Origin: Anaerolineales bacterium
GTDB lineage: Bacteria; Chloroflexota; Anaerolineae; Anaerolineales; UBA11858
Length of the DNA: 47,487 bases
Assembly (NCBI GenBank): GCA_028278545.1
Contig: JANQED010000186.1
Coordinates: 1 to 47,487, forward strand
Reading direction: 5' to 3'
Made by a program: the position numbers and the translations under genes. Numbering within the stretch: position 1 is the stretch's first letter; the number at the start of each line of letters is the position of its first letter. Under the pieces are notes generated by a model. The model was not told the DNA's origin. It saw only the letters and a list, made by a program, of their open reading frames with translations, and did no database searches. Positions 44,668 through 47,487 of the stretch are shown piece after piece.

Positions 44668-46613
44668 TATGCAAACTCCAAAATGAAGCACACTCCGGCC
44701 CGGCCATTCCTGCCGCCATCATTTGTGCCGCCACCACCACCGCCCGTGCCATAAGCACGCCCATCCCTGTTGGTTGCGTTCGTGTCATTGGAGGGGCTGC
44801 CTGTACCGCCGCCGCCCCAGAACGATGCACCCCCTGCCCCACCAGCGCCTTCATTCGAGCCGTCTTCAGATGTGCCGCTATCGCCATCACCGCCTTCGAT
44901 ATTGAGATCGCCGGCAGTTCCTCCAGTACCACCATCTCCACCTTCACCACCTCGTGTGCCCCCTCCGGCCTCACCACCTAAGCCGCCATCGGCTCCAGCT
45001 AGTGAACCGAAAGTGCTGTCGCCCCCATTGCTGCCGTTGGTAGTCGTACCGCCTCCGCTGCCTCCTGACCCAATCGTTACGGTCTGGTTGCCAGAGGTTG
45101 TATCATATAGATAGATGACAGTCTCACCTGCGCCGCCACCACCACCACCATGGCCGTTGGTCGGACCACCTCCACCACCTGCCCCACCCCCGGTGAGGAT
45201 AACAAGTGCCATGGAGGCGCTACCATGGGGTGTGTAGGTGCCTGACGAGGTAAAGGTCTCGATGTCGAGCACCCCGCCACCCCCGCTTGCAAGGGCAGCA
45301 ATCGCCTGCCCCACCCTCTGCGCTGTCCACCTGCGAACGGTGGTTGCAGTTCCGGCCTCGGCTTCAGCCTGCGAAACCGTGGAAACTTGGTTGTTGTAAG
45401 CCGTCTCGATCTCGCTGTCGGACTGGTCAGCGGTCGCGCCGTTTTCAACGTTGAGGATGCTACGGGCAGTAGCTGCGGAAAGCACTTCAACATCCCCGGT
45501 CCCCGCTGTGTCACGGCCCAAGAAACTGTCGGTCGCCATATGGGCGAGTTTGGCGAGAGTGACCGCTTCAGCATCGATGGTCCAGACTGATCCCGAACCG
45601 GAAACTGTAATGTCACCCTTATCGCCGTCGGAAACACCCCCACCGCCTCCTGAACCCAGTTCAGCCCAGCCAGAGTTGTAACCTTCAAACTGGCCCAGTG
45701 TGGAGTTATAGCGGATTTCACCATTGGTGCCTGCGGGGCGCTGCGCCGTGGTGCCTGCCGGAACACGAATAGCGCCTGTGCCCGGCACAACCGGGTTGTC
45801 TGAGAGGCCTACAGTCGGGTCGCTGCTCACCCCGTTCCCGTTGGAAACGTCGATCTCATTAGAGGTCCCCGTAAGGGTCCTCGCGGCAAAGGTGTCGTCT
45901 GCCGTCCTTGCTACAAGCCCATTGCCTGTCCCGAGGGCTGCATCCACATTCGTGGCGTCAGTCACATCTGCGGCAGTTTCGATCCCCGCCAACTTCGTCT
46001 GCTCAGCATCGGTGAAGGCGTTCGTGTTGGCCTCGGCCTCGTAGAGAGACTTGATCTCGGCGCCTGTTTGATCGGCTGTTGCCGCTGTTTCAATCCCAGA
46101 AAGCTTCGTCTTCTCCGCGTCCGTGAAGGCATTGGTATCGGCTTCAGCTTCATACAAGGCCTTAATTTCAGCCCCAGTCTGGTCCGCCGTTGCGCCGTCT
46201 TCGACGTTCAAGATGGTCCGCGCGGTAGCTGCTGACAGGACCTCGACATCACCCGTCCCTGCGGTGTCGCGCCCGAGGAAGCTGTCCGTGGCCATGTGCG
46301 CCAGTTTCGGTAGCGTCACAGCCTCGTCATCGATCTGGGCCGTACCCACGGTAGCAAGAACAGCCAAGGCGCCGAGGCCGAGCGTCACCCTTTGTGCGGC
46401 AGCGTCAGCATCGTCGATCAGCGCCTTGCCTGCGGCAGTGACTGTGTAGGTGCTAATACCATTCGCACCAGATTTTTCCAGTGTGCCCGATGTATCGGTG
46501 TTCGCCGCAAGAGCGTCAAGAAAGGCATCCCATGCTTGCACATCGGTGCCGATCACCAAGCCGAGCGCGACCGGTGTTATGTCGGACAAACGTGCAAACA
46601 AAATCTCAGTCAT
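44667..46613 (-). CDS. Tail fibre with internal repeats and glycine-rich tip (648 aa)
   Basis: Residues 98-148 and 350-399 are near-identical copies beginning AVTL(P/A)KLAHMATDSFLG. Within 142-214 are two tandem copies of a 36-37-residue unit with GAEIK(A/S)LYEAEA. Residues 415-441 carry the AEAGTAT-x4-RWTAQRV-x2-AI motif shared with the fibre at 2011-3057. Residues about 475-636 are extraordinarily Gly-rich (GGGAGGGGGPTNGHGGGGG and more), like polyglycine receptor-binding tips of phage adhesins. It ends in VCFILEFA. A surface receptor-binding fibre is the best reading; its stop overlaps the next start. Confidence 0.8.
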   Translation of the reverse strand: MTEILFARLSDITPVALGLVIGTDVQAWDAFLDALAANTDTSGTLEKSGANGISTYTVTAAGKALIDDADAAAQRVTLGLGALAVLATVGTAQIDDEAVTLPKLAHMATDSFLGRDTAGTGDVEVLSAATARTILNVEDGATADQTGAEIKALYEAEADTNAFTDAEKTKLSGIETAATADQTGAEIKSLYEAEANTNAFTDAEQTKLAGIETAADVTDATNVDAALGTGNGLVARTADDTFAARTLTGTSNEIDVSNGNGVSSDPTVGLSDNPVVPGTGAIRVPAGTTAQRPAGTNGEIRYNSTLGQFEGYNSGWAELGSGGGGGVSDGDKGDITVSGSGSVWTIDAEAVTLAKLAHMATDSFLGRDTAGTGDVEVLSAATARSILNVENGATADQSDSEIETAYNNQVSTVSQAEAEAGTATTVRRWTAQRVGQAIAALASGGGGVLDIETFTSSGTYTPHGSASMALVILTGGGAGGGGGPTNGHGGGGGGAGETVIYLYDTTSGNQTVTIGSGGSGGGTTTNGSNGGDSTFGSLAGADGGLGGEAGGGTRGGEGGDGGTGGTAGDLNIEGGDGDSGTSEDGSNEGAGGAGGASFWGGGGTGSPSNDTNATNRDGRAYGTGGGGGGTNDGGRNGRAGVCFILEFA

Positions 46614-47053
46614 TAGATCAAGGTGTCAGTTGTTAGGTTTCTTTTCCTATAAGCCAAGGTATCTCCCATGGCCCAATTGGCTTCATTAACAATGTCGATC
46701 TCCATTCCCTGCCTTTGTAGCTGGCGCCGTGTTATGACGCGGTGCTGGTCGCGGTCGGCTTCGGCATCGGTCGTTGAGACGGCTTCGTACCCGAGCCTTC
46801 CTCCCCGAACAAAAAGTCTAGCTCCCTCTGCTCCCGGTGGGCTGGGGCCATCATAAGCCGGGTACACATAAGTATCCGTGTCACCGGCAACGGGCACTGT
46901 GTCATCAATTCCGCAATACTCGAATGTTTCGTCATGGATCAACCCCCATAGTTTCCCATCATCGCGATCCGTCAACACGATGAACCGTAGCTTAGTGAAA
47001 TTGCGCCTGCGTCCAAAGTTCGCATAGCCCCGTCGTGTAGCCAGTCTGCTCAT
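46613..47053 (-). CDS. Unknown tail-region protein (146 aa)
   Basis: A basic N-terminus (MSRLATRRGYANFGRRRNF) is followed by a beta-rich central region with YVYPAYDGPSPPGAEGARLF and a C-terminal mixed region. It lies between the small tail protein and the large fibre, joined to both by TAATG overlaps. It could be a baseplate or fibre-connector protein. No family is recognised. Confidence 0.6.
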   Translation of the reverse strand: MSRLATRRGYANFGRRRNFTKLRFIVLTDRDDGKLWGLIHDETFEYCGIDDTVPVAGDTDTYVYPAYDGPSPPGAEGARLFVRGGRLGYEAVSTTDAEADRDQHRVITRRQLQRQGMEIDIVNEANWAMGDTLAYRKRNLTTDTLI

Positions 47054-47394
47054 TAGCTGACTATAGCACGATCCTGCGCGCGGCGCCAGTTTGTTCCATC
47101 GCTGAACGCAAGGGTGGCACCCCCGGTTTCATCGCTCACATAGAGGACGCTGGCTGTCCAATCCGCAGCGGGGAAGTCAGACAGGTTTGCCACTGTAGAG
47201 CTTTTCAGGCGCACAGGCGCCGCCATGCGGAACGAGCCCTCAAGCGATAGCCTTCCATCGATAGCCTCGCGCATGCGGTTCAACTCGCTCGACAGAACAG
47301 ACACCAGAGTGTTAAGGTATCTGGTTACCGCCTCAATTACTGCCGCACGTGGAGGCCGCGGCAGTACGAAAATCTGACCAAGACTACCCGTCAT
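47053..47394 (-). CDS. Small tail-region protein (113 aa)
   Basis: ATG 47394 (MTGSLGQIFVLPRPPRAAVI) is chosen because it overlaps the preceding zinc-ribbon gene by only 11 bp; an earlier in-frame ATG at 47406 would extend the overlap. It has a helix (about 15-35) and a beta C-terminal part (ASVLYVSDETGGATLAFSDG near 80-99) as found in fibre or tail-collar modules. Its TAA overlaps the next start. Role inferred from position. Confidence 0.6.
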   Translation of the reverse strand: MTGSLGQIFVLPRPPRAAVIEAVTRYLNTLVSVLSSELNRMREAIDGRLSLEGSFRMAAPVRLKSSTVANLSDFPAADWTASVLYVSDETGGATLAFSDGTNWRRAQDRAIVS

Positions 47395-47487
47395 TGCACA
47401 TATCACAATCTTGGGTGTAGGCCCGGATGTCGCCGAGGCTGCCTTCCAGATACTTGCCGCACCTTGGGCACATAGCGTACCAGTCAG
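47384..47487 (-). CDS. C-terminal part of the split zinc-ribbon gene (duplicate of bases 1-99)
   Basis: The stop TAG is at 47384-47386. Bases 47389-47487 are the same DNA as 1-99, so this is the end of the 68-aa zinc-ribbon frame that starts at 202. The biological gene exists once. Confidence 0.8.
   Translation of the reverse strand, partial: DWYAMCPRCGKYLEGSLGDIRAYTQDCDMCNDG
47389..47487. repeat. Right copy of 99-bp exact terminal direct repeat
   Basis: Identical to bases 1-99; see the left copy. It supports circular closure of the assembly. Confidence 0.95.

Noticed and set aside
44667..46613. Long rightward frames opposite the glycine-rich fibre (for example 44770-45114)
   Set aside because: They are Pro-rich antisense shadows of Gly codons (GGN read as NCC).
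1..47487. tRNA genes
   Set aside because: No stretch with a T-loop (GTTCGANTC) joined to a paired acceptor stem was found; TTCGAA occurrences lie in coding DNA or lack stems.
1..47487. CRISPR array or cas operon linked to the Cas4-like nuclease
   Set aside because: No spaced direct repeats and no cas1/cas2; the nuclease lies in a recombination cluster.
1..47487. Integrase, repressor or attachment site
   Set aside because: No tyrosine or serine recombinase motif, and no CI-type repressor gene was seen in any strong frame.

Overview
The window is one essentially complete genome of a tailed, podovirus-like phage, assembled as a circle. The first 99 bases are repeated exactly as the last 99, so the unique length is 47,388 bp and one small gene is cut by the arbitrary linearisation. 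The DNA is fairly GC-rich. I see no integrase, repressor, transposase, CRISPR array, rRNA or convincing tRNA, and no phage RNA polymerase. This suggests a lytic phage that uses host RNA polymerase. The host is probably a Gram-negative alphaproteobacterium (for example a marine roseobacter-like host); this is inferred from base composition and the general look of the proteins, not proven.

The genome has two arms. The rightward arm (18.6-36.1 kb, + strand) is the early/replication arm. The leftward arm (- strand) runs from 18.4 kb down through coordinate 1 and on from 47.4 to 36.2 kb. The arms diverge at about 18.5 kb and converge at about 36.2 kb, where strong stem-loops end the rightward transcript.

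Rightward arm: it opens with three accessory genes that are not standard replication or virion functions. They are a 654-aa protein with a PEP synthase/pyruvate phosphate dikinase-like ATP-grasp signature followed by a swivelling phosphohistidine motif; a tyrosine/dual-specificity phosphatase with CX5R and a WPD-like loop; and a lipoprotein-like trypsin-fold protease with an intact His-Asp-Ser triad. Next comes a recombination set: a Cas4/RecB-like PD-(D/E)XK nuclease with Fe-S cysteines, a Sak4-like RecA-fold ATPase and a probable ssDNA-binding protein. After small genes comes a dismembered family A DNA polymerase. A UDG-like domain is fused to exonuclease motifs ExoI and ExoII in one protein, a 36-aa membrane-peptide ORF follows, and the polymerase protein carries ExoIII. 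Then come a metallophosphoesterase, a DUF5664-like putative nucleotide diphosphohydrolase, and an RNA-repair pair (phosphatase-kinase plus Rnl1-like RNA ligase).

Leftward arm: small unknown genes (18.4-15.4 kb) end at a terminator. A non-coding region of about 700 bp (14.6-15.3 kb) carries CAAGGGTGCC repeats, an AT-rich patch, palindromes and a good sigma70-type promoter, and is a candidate replication origin and control region. It is followed by a RepA-like helicase, terminase small and large subunits, portal, scaffold, major capsid, head and adaptor proteins, tail proteins and fibres, a glycine-rich fibre with internal repeats, three membrane proteins, large internal/ejection proteins, and a lysis cassette with a phage-tail-lysozyme-type endolysin and holin candidates.

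The absence of tape-measure, sheath and tail-tube genes, together with the large internal virion proteins, supports a short-tailed virion. Several real genes are under 60 codons; they are listed because they have good ribosome sites and stop/start overlaps with their neighbours.
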